A DNA stretch of 64,000 nt from Toxonevra muliebris (Eukaryota > Arthropoda > Insecta > Diptera > Pallopteridae). Below are positions 46,619 through 59,200 of the stretch, piece by piece; positions within the stretch are counted from its first letter, which is position 1, and every line of letters begins with the position of its first letter. The notes under the pieces are model-generated. The model did no database searches, was not told the DNA's origin, and saw only the letters and a program-made list of their open reading frames with translations. The position numbers and the translations under genes were made by a program. The stretch spans positions 9,996,708 through 10,060,707 of the forward strand of contig OY829329.1 in the NCBI GenBank assembly GCA_963691655.1. Direction: 5' to 3'.

Positions 46619-47162
46619 ACAACAATTTTCTTATTTTGTTGTTTTCTATTCTTTCGCTCTCGTCCTCTACGCTGGCTGCGATGAACTATGTGCGAGAGAA
46701 TCGAATTTTTCAAGGCTCCACAATATTACAGGAAATATTTGTACAAAATAAAAAAAAAATTAAGAAAACACTTTTATATCATAATCTATTTTCAACTAAA
46801 TTTTCGCGCGATGTTTCACATTATTTATATTTGTTGTTGTTTTTGGCTTTTTGTAGTTTGCTCTTTTGAATAAATCACTTCACATATTATTTTTTGTTTT
46901 ATTGTAACATTTCCCCTTTGCAAACAATACCGAACACTTTGAGAGCAAATGTCAAACTGAAATCTTTTCAGATTTTTGCTATTGTTTTGACATTTGTGTA
47001 GTGTTGATTTTTTTGTGTCCTTAAATACACAGAGTTGCATTTATTAGACTTTTTTCAATTGATTCATTTGTGTAGCATCGTTCGTGTAACATGTTACAAT
47101 TTATCTATTGAAATTTGATTATTTTCTGTTTAACTTTAAGCTTTGTGCAAAAACTTAATAAA
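46619..47162. other. 5' flank of the sulfotransferase exon
   Basis: It should contain the 5' untranslated region and promoter of the minus-strand gene. No TATA box or other element is distinct. The open frames here are shadows or AT-rich artefacts. Confidence 0.35.
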
Positions 47163-47166
47163 TTAA

Positions 47167-48500
47167 CCCTTAAATGCTCATGAATTCAAATTTTCACAAA
47201 AAATTTCAAATTCAACAAAATGGTTACTAGTTTTTGAAAAGCCCGATTTCTTTTAAAATATCCTTAGAAAATCAGCTGTATCTTCAAAAAAACATGAGAC
47301 TTTGAAGATTCTGGTATAGAAACTTAATGTATAATAGCGCATAACAATACTCAATGTCATTTATAATAATAAATGAAGCAGAGCAGGAAAAATTCAGCTG
47401 TTTTCATGTAATGCAATAAAACAAAAATCATGAAAGAAAGTTGAGTTTTTTAAACCTCTTCAGAATAAATCAGAAATGGAAAAATCATTCTGAAATAGTA
47501 AAGAAATCAATTTAATATAAAAAAAAAATTATTTTATATTTGAACTTTTACTTTTCGCCTCGTTTAAATAATGAAATAAACATAAAACATCTGATTTTGT
47601 AAAATGCTACTTAACCCTTCTTGAATTTTGTTGCCACATTGCATCATTCATTTTTATCTGGAATTGCAAACTTTCGAGACGGTTTTCGACCCAAAATTGT
47701 CTTGAAACGAAGTGCGAATAAGCTATTTTCCATACGAAATTTGACCATTCATTTCGACGCTTCTACGTTTTCAAGTTTTACGCGCTTATAAGACATTTTC
47801 GAGCTTAAATAAGGGCCTTATTGAGTATATTAGGTTCCGAAAGTTTTTGTCTTTTAAATCAAGTCAAAAATCTATATGCAAAATTAGTTATCAAGGTATT
47901 AATTTGATTTAAGTAAGTTTTTTTCTATACGAAAAAAAGACAACTTTCATATTAGATGTCAGAAAATCTGACCAATATGTAATGAAGTGTCAGAGAACAA
48001 TAGCAACAAGTATATAGAACAGTAGTGATATGAAATTTTGATAAGTTTACACAATTTACGCAGTTTACGAGTTTTTCAAGGCATTTATTTGTTTACATGA
48101 AGGCCCTTACTATTCAGTGAAGGTATTATCTTCTAAATTTCAGTTACATTACAATATTTTTACTCACATTGTTGAACAAGGGAACTATCACAAAGATCGC
48201 CGATGAGGAACCGTAGCAGGCTCTGAAACTTTATGTGGCATTCTTCATCTGGCATTATTGTGCAATTAAGCCAATTTATTACAATAATTAATTTTCAAGT
48301 AAGTTTGCAAAAGATAAAAGAATATAAAAATCTAAGAACTAAAGAAAAAATTCCAACCCGTTTTGTCCATAGCTTAAGAAACATAATTTTTCAAAAGACA
48401 ACCAAGCTTATACAGAGTTTTTAAGTATACTAAAAAAATCATATACTAAGAAGTCAGTGTAAATGGTTGTACTTTTAAAGTTACAGTGGGCATTTAAGGG
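47167..48500. mobile_element. piggyBac-type non-autonomous element
   Basis: The left end CCCTTAAATGC and right end GCATTTAAGGG are exact inverses, each bordered by TTAA (47163-47166 and 48501-48504). The length is 1,334 bp. There is no transposase frame. An internal TTAACCCTTCTTG (about 47612) may be a second, nested end. A block at about 48182-48228 resembles the 119-bp insertion at 12.2 kb. The element separates the two sulfotransferase exons. Confidence 0.75.
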
Positions 48501-48811
48501 TTAACGGATCATAAAGTGAAGTAATACTAAATCACTTTTATTCTTTTTCATTTGTGTATAGGATTGTTTTTAATGTATGTTTTCTTACACATTGCTAATA
48601 ATCCTAAAATATCGAGTCACTTAATAATGAAAACAAATGACAAAAATTACAAACTTTAAGGCCCTTACTCAAGTCAAACACATATTTAAAAACTATGTAT
48701 TTGATAAACTTTGTCAAAATAAACTAAATTTTCCTGCTCCCAACACCTTGCTACGTTCGACACCACAACTTATCTTACATAAGCTAACAAATTTTAATCA
48801 GGCAAACTTAC

Positions 48812-49419
48812 CCGGTATCGGCCAATAATTTAGCAACATTTTCCAAGCCCAAACGATAAACTGTCATTGATTGATAGGGATATAATTTGCACATGCTGGA
48901 TAAAAATTTCGTTTCCCAACAAAGTTGTTTATACATTCTACAGAATTTTCGCTGATGGCCATAATAACGTTTGAATATACGGTTTGTTCTAATAGAATGC
49001 ATTAACGGTCCCAATTTCTTATAATTGCAATGAAATGTATCATTTAAAGTTTCTAAAGCTCGTTTAATTGATTCACTGTCTCGAATTCTACGGCAGCCAA
49101 AATTAAATAATGGTGCATAATGATGGTAGCTTCCAGGCATTTTCGAAAACATATGTATTAATCCATAAAGGCTAGATGAGCAGGGAGCGATTAGTATACT
49201 TCGCGTAGGTGTACCTCCACCATCCAGTGTGCAATTACGAAAATTGGCGATGTTTGGATATGTTTTGTCCATGATTCGTCTCCTTTGGATCAAAATTATA
49301 TCAGTAATGTTGGTTTTATTTGTTGCATCAGGATTGACATTGCACAAAAACGCTAAAATACATAATGTCCAAACGAACACAACACAAATTGCAATAGGTA
49401 TTGTCTTAATCTCCGTCAT
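48812..49419 (-). CDS. carbohydrate sulfotransferase paralogue, first coding exon, degenerate PAPS loop
   Basis: The exon gives 202 codons plus two bases and ends GG before the donor GTAAGT (48811-48806), phase 2. A signal anchor spans residues about 7-27. The region from SILIAP through MPGSYHHYAPLFNF aligns with the neighbouring exon's VVTTWRSGSTFLG...MPGNYYHYEPLLNF. The loop here is PCSSSLYG (about residues 79-86), so the Arg and Gly of RSGS are lost. Downstream alignment continues (FCRMYKQLCWETKFLSSMCK against VCKEFPHFCWRAKFLTSFCK) to the same splice position. No downstream exon lies between here and the next exon, so it either splices past it or shares its 3' exons. It may be a separate fast-evolving gene (CG9550-like), an alternative first exon, or a decaying copy. 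Confidence 0.8.
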
Positions 49420-49592
49420 ATTTCAATTAGTTTTTTCTTTAGAATCACTCCAAAATTACTGGTGTAGTATTCATAAACTGTATTTGGAATGTTTTCTTTA
49501 TTGTGAATATATACCTACGTAGTTTTGATTTCGCAGAACTTTTATATTGAATTTTTTATGCACATTTTGTGAAAATTAATAGCAAACAGCAT

Positions 49593-49697
49593 CTATTCGG
49601 TTTTCACTGGATTTACATAAATATAGACTACAGCTGTGATTGATAAAAGTACGACCATTAGCACTAGAGCAATTCGACGATAATCAAACCAATCCAT
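49593..49697 (-). CDS. 34-codon membrane micro-ORF or alternative N-terminal exon
   Basis: The ATG at 49697-49695 sits in a strong context (A at -3, G at +4). It encodes MDWFDYRR followed by about 20 hydrophobic residues and a polar VNPVKTE tail, and stops at 49595-49593. The charge layout (basic before the helix) suits a type II anchor, as in the sulfotransferase exon 175 bp downstream, which has its own anchor. A GTAAAT at 49616-49611 could serve as a splice donor after VYIY. It is either an independent micropeptide, an alternative anchor exon or chance. Confidence 0.4.
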   Translation of the reverse strand: MDWFDYRRIALVLMVVLLSITAVVYIYVNPVKTE

Positions 49698-50724
49698 ATT
49701 AATTTTACATTTTCCAGGTTGAAAAAAAAATAAAACAATTTAAATGAAATATATTTTTTCTAAACGAAAATAAAACAAGTATTTACAGTGTGTCACAAAA
49801 GTATAGATACTTAAAGCTTGATTTTAAATGTAACCTGAACTTTTTGAAAACATAATGTATTCGAGAAATTACTATTATTACGTTTAGAGATGTGCACCGC
49901 GTCCTACAGAACTATTGTAATACTAATAATCACCAGTAACGTTTTTATGTTCTTTGACTTAGAAATCTTTATTTTTGTAAAGTTAATCTGCGAATACTTT
50001 ACGCTCCTTTGATATCTGCATTAAATTATCTTTTCGTTATTTTATTACTATTTTTCGTTTTGCAACAGCGTTGTATTTCCATAGTTCAATTTTTAAGTAA
50101 GAATATATAAGAAAATAATTTCCATAGTATTGCAGTACATAGTACATAGGAAGAATAAGTTGCTGCTTTTTATATTATTTTTTAACTCTTAACATGTTCA
50201 AGGTATTTGCTAAATAAAGGAAACCATTTTAAATAACATTATTTATACTCTTTTTTTATTATAAAAAAAATTTATAATTTAGTACTAAGTAATAAAAGTA
50301 GTATTAATAACTCTTCTTTTATACCCATTTTAAAAAATGCATCTCAAAAATGTTTCTTTTACTTGTCAAAAATGGGTACTTTTTGGAAAAATACATCTAC
50401 CTCGAAATACTTCTACCATGCCCCAATGCTTACGTCGTTTACATTGGACTTCTTAGATCTGAGATTTTTAAGCTTCCATTTCGTTTTATGTTTTTTATAT
50501 GAATGAGGAAACTTATTACTATTTTCCAGGTAATAGCGATATCAGAAAAATACATCTCATAATTATTTTTAATTAAATGTGCAATTGTGAACTTAAATGC
50601 ATTAGTAGAAATTTGTATATTGATGGTTGAATAAAATACCAAAACTATATGTAACTTCTTTGAAGTTTAATCAATCTCAGAATGAATAAATATATATCAT
50701 ACAATAAATATTTAATAAGTCTAA
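49698..50724. other. intergenic, AT-rich
   Basis: It lies between the minus-strand sulfotransferase locus and plus-strand DLP. No promoter element was recognised. Confidence 0.4.
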
Positions 50725-50732
50725 CTTGATTG

Positions 50733-50979
50733 CAGTGTGGCCAACTCAGCGCTTTTCCCGCTTTTTTTAGTGCTTTTTGAAAATTAAAACGCGGAAAAAA
50801 GTGATTTAGCGCTCAATGCGTTTTTTTAATTTAAAATATTTTCGAAAAATCGAAGAAATTTTCATTGACTAGAAGTATCAGATGTGTGCCTGTGTTAGTG
50901 AAAAAGTTGAAATGTATATAAAAATTAGTTTTATTCTTCATTTTAGCGTATTTTGAAAAAACCAAAGTTGGCCACACTG
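50733..50979. mobile_element. hAT-type MITE with perfect target duplication
   Basis: CAGTGTGGCCAACT at 50733-50746 is the exact inverse of AGTTGGCCACACTG at 50966-50979. CTTGATTG flanks both ends exactly (50725-50732 and 50980-50987), the 8-bp duplication of hAT transposition. The 247-bp interior is non-coding. It lies 1.2 kb upstream of the DLP start codon. Confidence 0.93.
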
Positions 50980-50987
50980 CTTGATTG

Positions 50988-52224
50988 GATTTAATATTCA
51001 ACACGGCATCTTCGGCTACTCACAACGATGGTAATTGAACTCCAATATCTAGAGACGGTATTCGGTACTTTTTAGGAAAGGATCGTTAATATCGACTGCA
51101 CTTAGTTCAGTCAAGTGCTTCCCATCAAGCACATGAATTTTCAAATTGAAATGAAATGTTCCCAAGTCTGCGATTGACTGAAATCGAATATAGAACATAC
51201 TGCCTTTCAGCAACTAGAATTACGAATTATTTTCATTTTAATTTGAATTAATGAATGAAAATGTCTTGCTTTAAAAATGTGGGCTTTGAGCAGTGGCATT
51301 TAATTAACAGCATTTTCTACTAATTTTTCTCTTGAGGATTTCATGTCTAATGCATTCATGAAGAACAATTTACAGACTCGAACTGATTCGCTGTTATGGT
51401 GAAAATATAACCCTATATTAATTCGTCTGTATTACTCATTACTCAATACCACCGAATAAACTGAATATCCAGCATGTTAGTATTGATATATTGCTTTTTT
51501 CATAAATAATTTTGTGATGCCCTTTTTTTTTTCTTAATGGGTTAATTAATATAGTTAGGCAGATAGTATTTTTAGAACTAAAAATTTGTTTTTAAAAGCA
51601 TTTTCTTAATGAAAATATTATTTTGAGAATTTAATGTATATTTTTAATTTTCTTTTTATCGTATAGCTATTGTAGAATTTGGTTTCTCTGTAATTATTCG
51701 AGGCAGGTAAATATTTGAAATATAGAAATTATCGAGCCGATAATTAATCTCTAAATTTGAGTGTCACCCGTTTTCTCTTATGTTGCATGCGAACATACAT
51801 CCCTGGTGTTTGAGAAAATTTTATTTGACAAGGCAAATTCGCCTCAAACACACACAAACACGCACTCATATTTCAAGAAATGTCAAACAATGATTGGAAT
51901 CGACGATATTATTTTGGAATCGAGTTCATTTCTACGGGAAAAATTTGGGGGAAAAATAATAAAAAAAAACATTTAGTCGCCGAGAAAATGAAGCAAGCAA
52001 GTTAAAACTTGTGGGCATTGAGTAAAATTGCACAAGTCGTCCATTATTCGCCGTCGAATGCGGATATCAAAAGTGAATGAGAAAAGTGGCGCCGCTTTTT
52101 GCCCAAAATTAGTTCATGTGAATAAGAATTATTTCATAAATTTGTGAAAAATACATAATCGTGAATATCGCAAAGGCGCTAAAATATTAACGAAAATAAG
52201 TGTGGAAAGTGTGCGCTAAAAAAA
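50988..52224. other. upstream region of DLP
   Basis: It should contain the DLP promoter and 5' untranslated region. The base composition becomes less AT-biased from about 52000, where transcription probably begins. No TATA box was identified. Confidence 0.4.
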
Positions 52225-53244
52225 ATGAGCTCAATTATTGTTTTGGATTCGTCGGATGAAGAAGATGAGGTAAATTGCAAAAAGTATAATTGTGTAAAAG
52301 CAAAGAAAAAAAAAAGTACTAGTTAATTGTATTTTGCCTGTGCTGTGCGAACGTTAAAAACCACAACCATAGACACTACGTTTGTCTGCCTGCGCTGTGT
52401 TTATTCCATCAAAATTGGTACGATTTTTCTACTTTTCTACACATATGAGGCGAAGTGCAGTGGAGACTTTTTCGCATACACATCCATGTACGCGCAGCAA
52501 ATATACATAAATGAGAAAGAGGTGGCGAATATGTTGATGAGTAAAACTATTGAGTACTTGACATAAATTAAAAATAATCGGTTGTGTTGGAAATGAAAAA
52601 CTAATGAGTTGAACTAAAAGAAAATTTTATGACATGCATCAATGTATGTTGAGGCGAAATGTCAAAATCACTATATAGTGTTGTCCGAATATCTCAACTT
52701 TGAGTTTTTACAGATGAGATTTTCAATAGTGATTTCGATTAGAATTAGGAATATTAAAAGTATGGTACTACGATAATATTTTCGTTATCGTTTTTTGGGA
52801 GTTACCAGATCTGAATTTTTCTTGAAAGGTAGGAAGAAGGAAATGCCAACAACAATTTCTTCCAACAAACTAAATATGATGATCTCCGATCGTAACATGA
52901 TTCTAGACTTAACGATAGTCAGTAGTAGTATTAAACTTATTAACTTCACATACAATTCTAATCGGTACTTGAATAATTGTTCATCACTAATAAGTGATTC
53001 CTACCCATATAACAACCATGTAAAAGAAGATTTTATGAATGTATTAAAAATGAAAGAAAAATAATGTCCACATTTGTTTAAGTGTGTATTTTATTTTATA
53101 CATTTTTAACTAACACAAATGCGATAACAGTGTTGCCGTTTTATAATTTTTCATTCATTTTGTCCATTAATCATTTGTATTTCTATTTATTCTTATTGGT
53201 ATGTACGTGTATATGCATATATGTATATATCTATATATATTTAC

Positions 53245-53282
<38 letters not shown>

Positions 53283-56200
53283 AAATAACACGCAATTAGT
53301 TTACGAATTAAGCATAGGCAGCAGCTAATAGCTCTGCAAGAATAGTTAAATAGTTGTTTTGTAGATGAATGTTTATTTCATCATTTATTTGGATTATTCG
53401 GAGTATTTTCAAAATCTCCACATTTAATGTTATCATGTCTCCACTTTTATTTTCCCGCCTTTTATTTTTGTTGTTTTTCACCGTTCTTTAGTATCTGGTG
53501 TATATATACCTACTTATGAGGCCGGGTGGAAATGTGGGTTTCGTTGTTACCTCTATTTTTTTTTAAGGTTGGTCGGTTGCTTTGGTTTTTCTTGAATATG
53601 GAATCTGTTGTAGACGTTTTACTTGTTGTTTTTGTTGCTAGCAAAATAATTGCTGCTATTGCATTCATTCGTGCTGGGTTTTATGTGTGTGTAATGTACA
53701 TACGATAATAAATATGAACAACAATTGGTACAGTTTCAACAGTTTATATGAAATTGGTATTACCATAAATTTGTACGTTTGTTTACATTCTCATGTGATA
53801 TTGTATTTTTATCGATAATTTTGTAATTTGAAGACAAATTAGGCCGATAATTGTCAATTGAGTGGTTTAAAATTCTTTTTTTTTTCGATTTAATATCGAT
53901 CAATTTCAAATTGCTAGGGAGGAAAACTAAGTAAAATATATTATTTAATATTTTCTTGGCAGCCGTACTACATAAAAGAGTATGGTATATTAAAATTTTA
54001 TCTAACAGATAGCTTTGCATTTATTTCAATGCAATAGGTATATAAAAAGAAATAAGTTCAATACTTTGTATTCAAGCAAGCAAATATACCTCAGACGTGC
54101 ATAACCGACAGTTTTAAGACTCGGTTTTAGACTTTGAGGAAATATGTCGGTTAAGTCTTTTTTTTTCGCTTCCTCAAATTCCCTGATTTTTATTTGGAGT
54201 CCCCTCACTAACGAAAATCTAAAAACCTATTTTTATCTCTCAATGTTATTTACTTTAAATGCAACTAAAAAGCAAAAACAAAAAATTATCAATTTTTATT
54301 TTGGAAAACAAAATAGAATATCTTAAAATCAAATAATTATAATTGCTTCATGATTTTCAAAAATTCTTATCTGTAAGATGGAGATAAATTAATTATCTGC
54401 ACTAGGCTTAGGTTTATACACATCTATCGTTTGAATTGCAAATAAGTGGTTGCTATGAATGCAGTTTTGAGCACTTAAAAATAAATATGTAAAATCCTAT
54501 ATCTCAGTCAGATGAGTAGTTTATGTTAACTACGGCACAAAGAGTATAACAAGAATTAGCATTCGATTTCGAAACCTATTATTTCACATAAAACAGATAC
54601 CTCTCTCTTTCGGGCACGTGAGTTTCTACTATTGACAGCATGCGTTTGTAAATAAATTCGTTATTTCTTTTGGCATCGTTTTAAAGATATGTATTTGTGC
54701 AGTTGTAGGTATGCGCCATGCCTTTTTTTTAATTTTAACATCTTTGAAAAGAATACAATTATTTTACGGCTGAAGGAATATATGGCAGGATATGTTCCTA
54801 TTAAGTTGATATTGGTAGCAGATTCCGGGCTAAAGGAAATATTTTAGAAATCTAAAAATATTTATGTACCTCTGGGGTAAAACATAACTATGTAAGAAGC
54901 GTAAAATTTTTTTTTACAATGAATTTGACTAACATAAAGATTTCGCTTCAAAGTTTTAACTTTGATTATCACGAGCTGCTTTTACTCCGAAAGTTTTCAG
55001 TTTTTAATGTCACTATTTAGAATTTTTGATTAACACCTAATTATTGCATACTTTTAGGCTCCTGCTAAACAGCCCTGTCTGTCACGACCTATACCAGCAA
55101 CTATTACACCAATTAAAACAAATACAACCGGAACATCTGCATCGTTAAATGCAAAACTTGTGAAAGAACGAAAATCAAGAACCATACCAAGTGGTATCAC
55201 AGTTACACGTCACAGTCCCGTACCAGTAGCAATGACAAAAAGCACCGGCCCTAATATTAGTAGTAATAATGGGTCATCGTCTTCGTCGGCAGCAGGCGGT
55301 ATTAGTTCCACATTGCTTGCAAAAGCAATGACAAATATTGCAAAACCACAAATACCAATATTACCCAAAATAAATGCTGCTTTCACTAAAAGTAGCAGCA
55401 GAGGTAGCAGCCCGAATGAAAGTCAGCGTCATAGAACATCGACCCCTCCGGCAGCAACAGTAACAGCAGCGGCAGCAATGAAACATCAACCACAATATCA
55501 AATGATGCCACAATTGCAACCGTCACCACATATGCGGAAACGAAAGACGCCAACTCCACCACAACAGCAACAACGTCATCTCCATACACCGCCTACACTT
55601 ACAAGCGGTGCGCCAGTAACCGCTGCAGCGAGCACTACAACAACAGCTACACTAATACCAATAATAACGTCGGTTCAATCGATGTCGGGAGAAAGTTCTA
55701 CACCACCATTACAATTGTTGGCGACTCCTCCGCATGCGGCAGCATCGACATTCAATGAGCAACAACTTATGATTAGTCCAAAATTGGTTCATAATCCAAC
55801 AAATCAAATTTCATCAACTGCGATTACAACAACTGCAATGCAATCATCTTTCAATGTAAGCAATAGTAGTAATTTTAAAATTCAGTTGCCATCCAAACGT
55901 GGAGTAAATGCTGTAACAGCGTCTTCACCAATGGCATCACCGGTTTTGAAATCGCCATCACATGTATTACCAAATTCAATGTTAAAATCGATATCGTCCA
56001 ACAATACAACTACAGTGTCCATGCAGCATCAAAGTGAGAAAGTGGTGCGACGCATCAAACCTACCACAGTATTGAAGCATAACGATGAAGCGTGGATGTT
56101 ACAACGCCAGCAGCAACAGAGAACTGTAATGCCACAAAGATCACTTGGTGATGATTTTATAATGGATTCGTTACCATCCACTTCATCATCAAATTCACCA

Positions 56201-59200
56201 AAACCGCCCACGCCAACATCTACACCACCAAATTCACACATGAGCAAAACAATCTCGCCAAAGCCGCCGCAATTAATTCATCACAAGCGCAGCGCCTCAT
56301 CCACAAATGTTGCTGTACTGGATCTTACAGATTCACCAGAAAAACCAAATGCAATTATTAATTTGGATGAATCACCCACTCACACCAAAACCGATTCTCC
56401 GTCAAGCGCGTTTCCAAAACTAAATGGTGAATCCAGAAATGATAGCAATGTGATCTGCGTAAATTTGGATGATTCAACAGCAACTCCTGATGGCAATGAT
56501 CCTTCAGATGTTTCTAAAAGAACACCGCTTGAACCAGAATATGATGAGCTAATAAAGGCGTGTCGCGTTGCTGAATCCTCTGATGATATGGAGAAACTAA
56601 TAAATACGAAACTGATTAAATATTATTATGATGTGCATCCGGATTTTGTGCGATCCCGTGGCTTCCGCAAGACTGTACGCACCGTAAAGGAACGCATACG
56701 TGCTGATCCTGAACTCGTCTACTATAACTTAAAAACGATTGTTGATGAACTAAAAGTGCGACGTAAAAGTAAAGCGGTTGTGATGAATAACGAGGAATCA
56801 AGTGCTGGCGGCAGTGGTAATGCCGTTGGATCGACAGGCAACAAACGCACAGATGAGCAAATTAAAAAATTAAATAAAGCTCTGTATATACTTACGAAAA
56901 GAATTGAAAAGCTCGAAGAGGCTGAAGTCGATTGGGATGACGATGATTCGAGTTATTTGCAGGTGGAACGTTCCAAAAAACGTGCATGCCAGGTAAATTT
57001 ATATTGACTACACATGATTGTGCAATTTTCGCTATTAAAAGTATATTTTATTTCAAATAGATTTACGAGAAAATATGCGATCTCACGGGGGAAAGTAAAA
57101 ATGCACATCGGCTTGTTAAGAAACCGATACAATTCAATGGTACCACGTTTTCGCAATTTAATAAAACATTGCAAGCGTTTATTAATCGCACCAAAGAATT
57201 TCCCGACTACTACGATGTGATGCGTATGCTGGAACATTGCAATCGTCAGTATTCGCTTGGGTTAACTAATTTCGAAATGAAACGTGTGGGTGAGTATAGG
57301 AATAAACCGATCGATATTTTGATCAGGTAGTCAAGTTCATAAAGCATTTTGATCAATAACAAATAAATGAAGAAATCGCAAACCTGATAAATCTATGAGG
57401 TAAACCCGACCTTTGAGTCTCTAATATCTGTTATGAGCTAGGCATTACTGATTTGAAATAACAAGCGGGATTTATGAATAGTGTTAGAAACTTCTTAGGT
57501 GATTAAGAATATGTCGGATACGTATATCATTGCAGCTATGTTAAGGCGAAAGTGTACTATTTTGCTCCTAAAAATGGATTTGGTGAATAATATCACAATG
57601 CAACACTGGTTTTATATGGTAACGAAAGCTGCATCATTCGATGACCATGCAGTTCAAATTTTACTCTCTCGCACAGTTTTCCATTTTATAATGGAAGAAA
57701 TTTGCGGTTTGTCGTTTAAAGCAATTTATCCTCAAAAAGGCTATCTGAAAAAATGGCGCATTTTTCTTGCAGATATAAACTCCGACTTACCCTTACAATG
57801 TTTTACCTCCTAGCTCATTTTGAAATAGTACAGATGATTTTTTTAACAGAAATTAAAAAAATATATATAAAAGCGCATATTTTTCATATTTTTGTGTTAA
57901 TAACATTTAACCTAATATTTTTATACTTATAACTTATTTAATTTGTTGTGTACTAGTAGGTGTGCTTAGCCCCCTTGTAGCTACATAATATGTTTTTTTA
58001 ATTGAAGTCAAAAGCAAACTTTGTTTCAAGAATTTTTTAAATTCTATCATGGCTCTGGTGCCAGTTCAAAATGGATGAATGTGTTTCTATTTAGAGCAAA
58101 TTTTATGTTTTTTGTTTCTCGCGTAACTGTAAAGTTTCTCTTTCTCTCCTTTTTGCTCTATGATTATATCATTTTTATACACCAACAACAACACCACTAA
58201 GAATACAGTTACTAGGTGTGGTTGCAATCTTTCTCTCTCTCATTTTGTGCTCATATCATTTTTATACACCAACAACTATACGACTAACCACAAAAACAAC
58301 GTGAACAATAATTATGCTTTTAATAATATTACTGTGCCTCAAGTTCCATACAAAAAAAAAAGAAGTTGTTGCTACCTTCTAGTATAGTATACATACATTA
58401 ACCCAGATATGTTCAATGACCTATATGTAGTAAACTTCAAAAAGTTTATATTTTGATTGAATAAATTCTCATTCAAACCAAATCAAACATTTCTGAAGAT
58501 CTGCATATAGGATATTGGGCATATCAAGGTAATGCTTGATATCGAAAAACTTCAAAAATCATTTTTTGTATGGAAGGGTGCTATTGTTAGGCGGAGTTTA
58601 CATTTATCTACATGAAAATTGCTACAATTTAAAAAAAAAATATTTTAAAAAATATGTTCAATAACTCAAGTATTGAGTTTTGTTTATGTCTTTAGTGATT
58701 TTATATGTGATTTCCACTGAATGCGTGAAAATAAAGAGTAAACAAATTAAAATCTCATAAAGCAATTGAAATACTTATTATTTTTATTTGTAAACTATTT
58801 ATATGGGCAAAAGTAACCAAATGAAAAATGTTCTCATTAAAAATATGATTTTTTAAAGTTTTTTTTAAATCGATTTTTATCGCTAGATCCGAATCATTTT
58901 AGGAATCTTCATAAAATAAACCAAGTTTCAGTTTTAGTTTTTGAGGTAGCACCTACTATGTTTCGTGAGGCACCTTAATGCATATATATGTATGGTAATG
59001 TGTAAGCAACTTCTAGCGTTTTAAGCTTTGTAATATAATTAACTGATTTTTAATTGTATACTATATGTGCCTACATATATGCTTTACATGCTGCGTATGT
59101 TGCACTCATTCGTTTGGACGAGGTTTACATATCAAATCTCCTGCATGCCAATGCAGTCTTTTTTATATATTATATATTTCTTTTGTGTAATATAACATAT

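Noticed and set aside
46420..46713. Minus-strand 97-codon frame overlapping the sulfotransferase exon start
   Set aside because: It is out of frame with the sulfotransferase, has basic low-complexity sequence and no domain.
53082..53288. Ile/Tyr-rich frame in DLP intron 1
   Set aside because: Half of it is an (AT)n microsatellite.
55386..55589. Minus-strand hydrophobic frame in DLP exon 2
   Set aside because: It is a shadow of CAG/ACA-rich coding sequence read in reverse.
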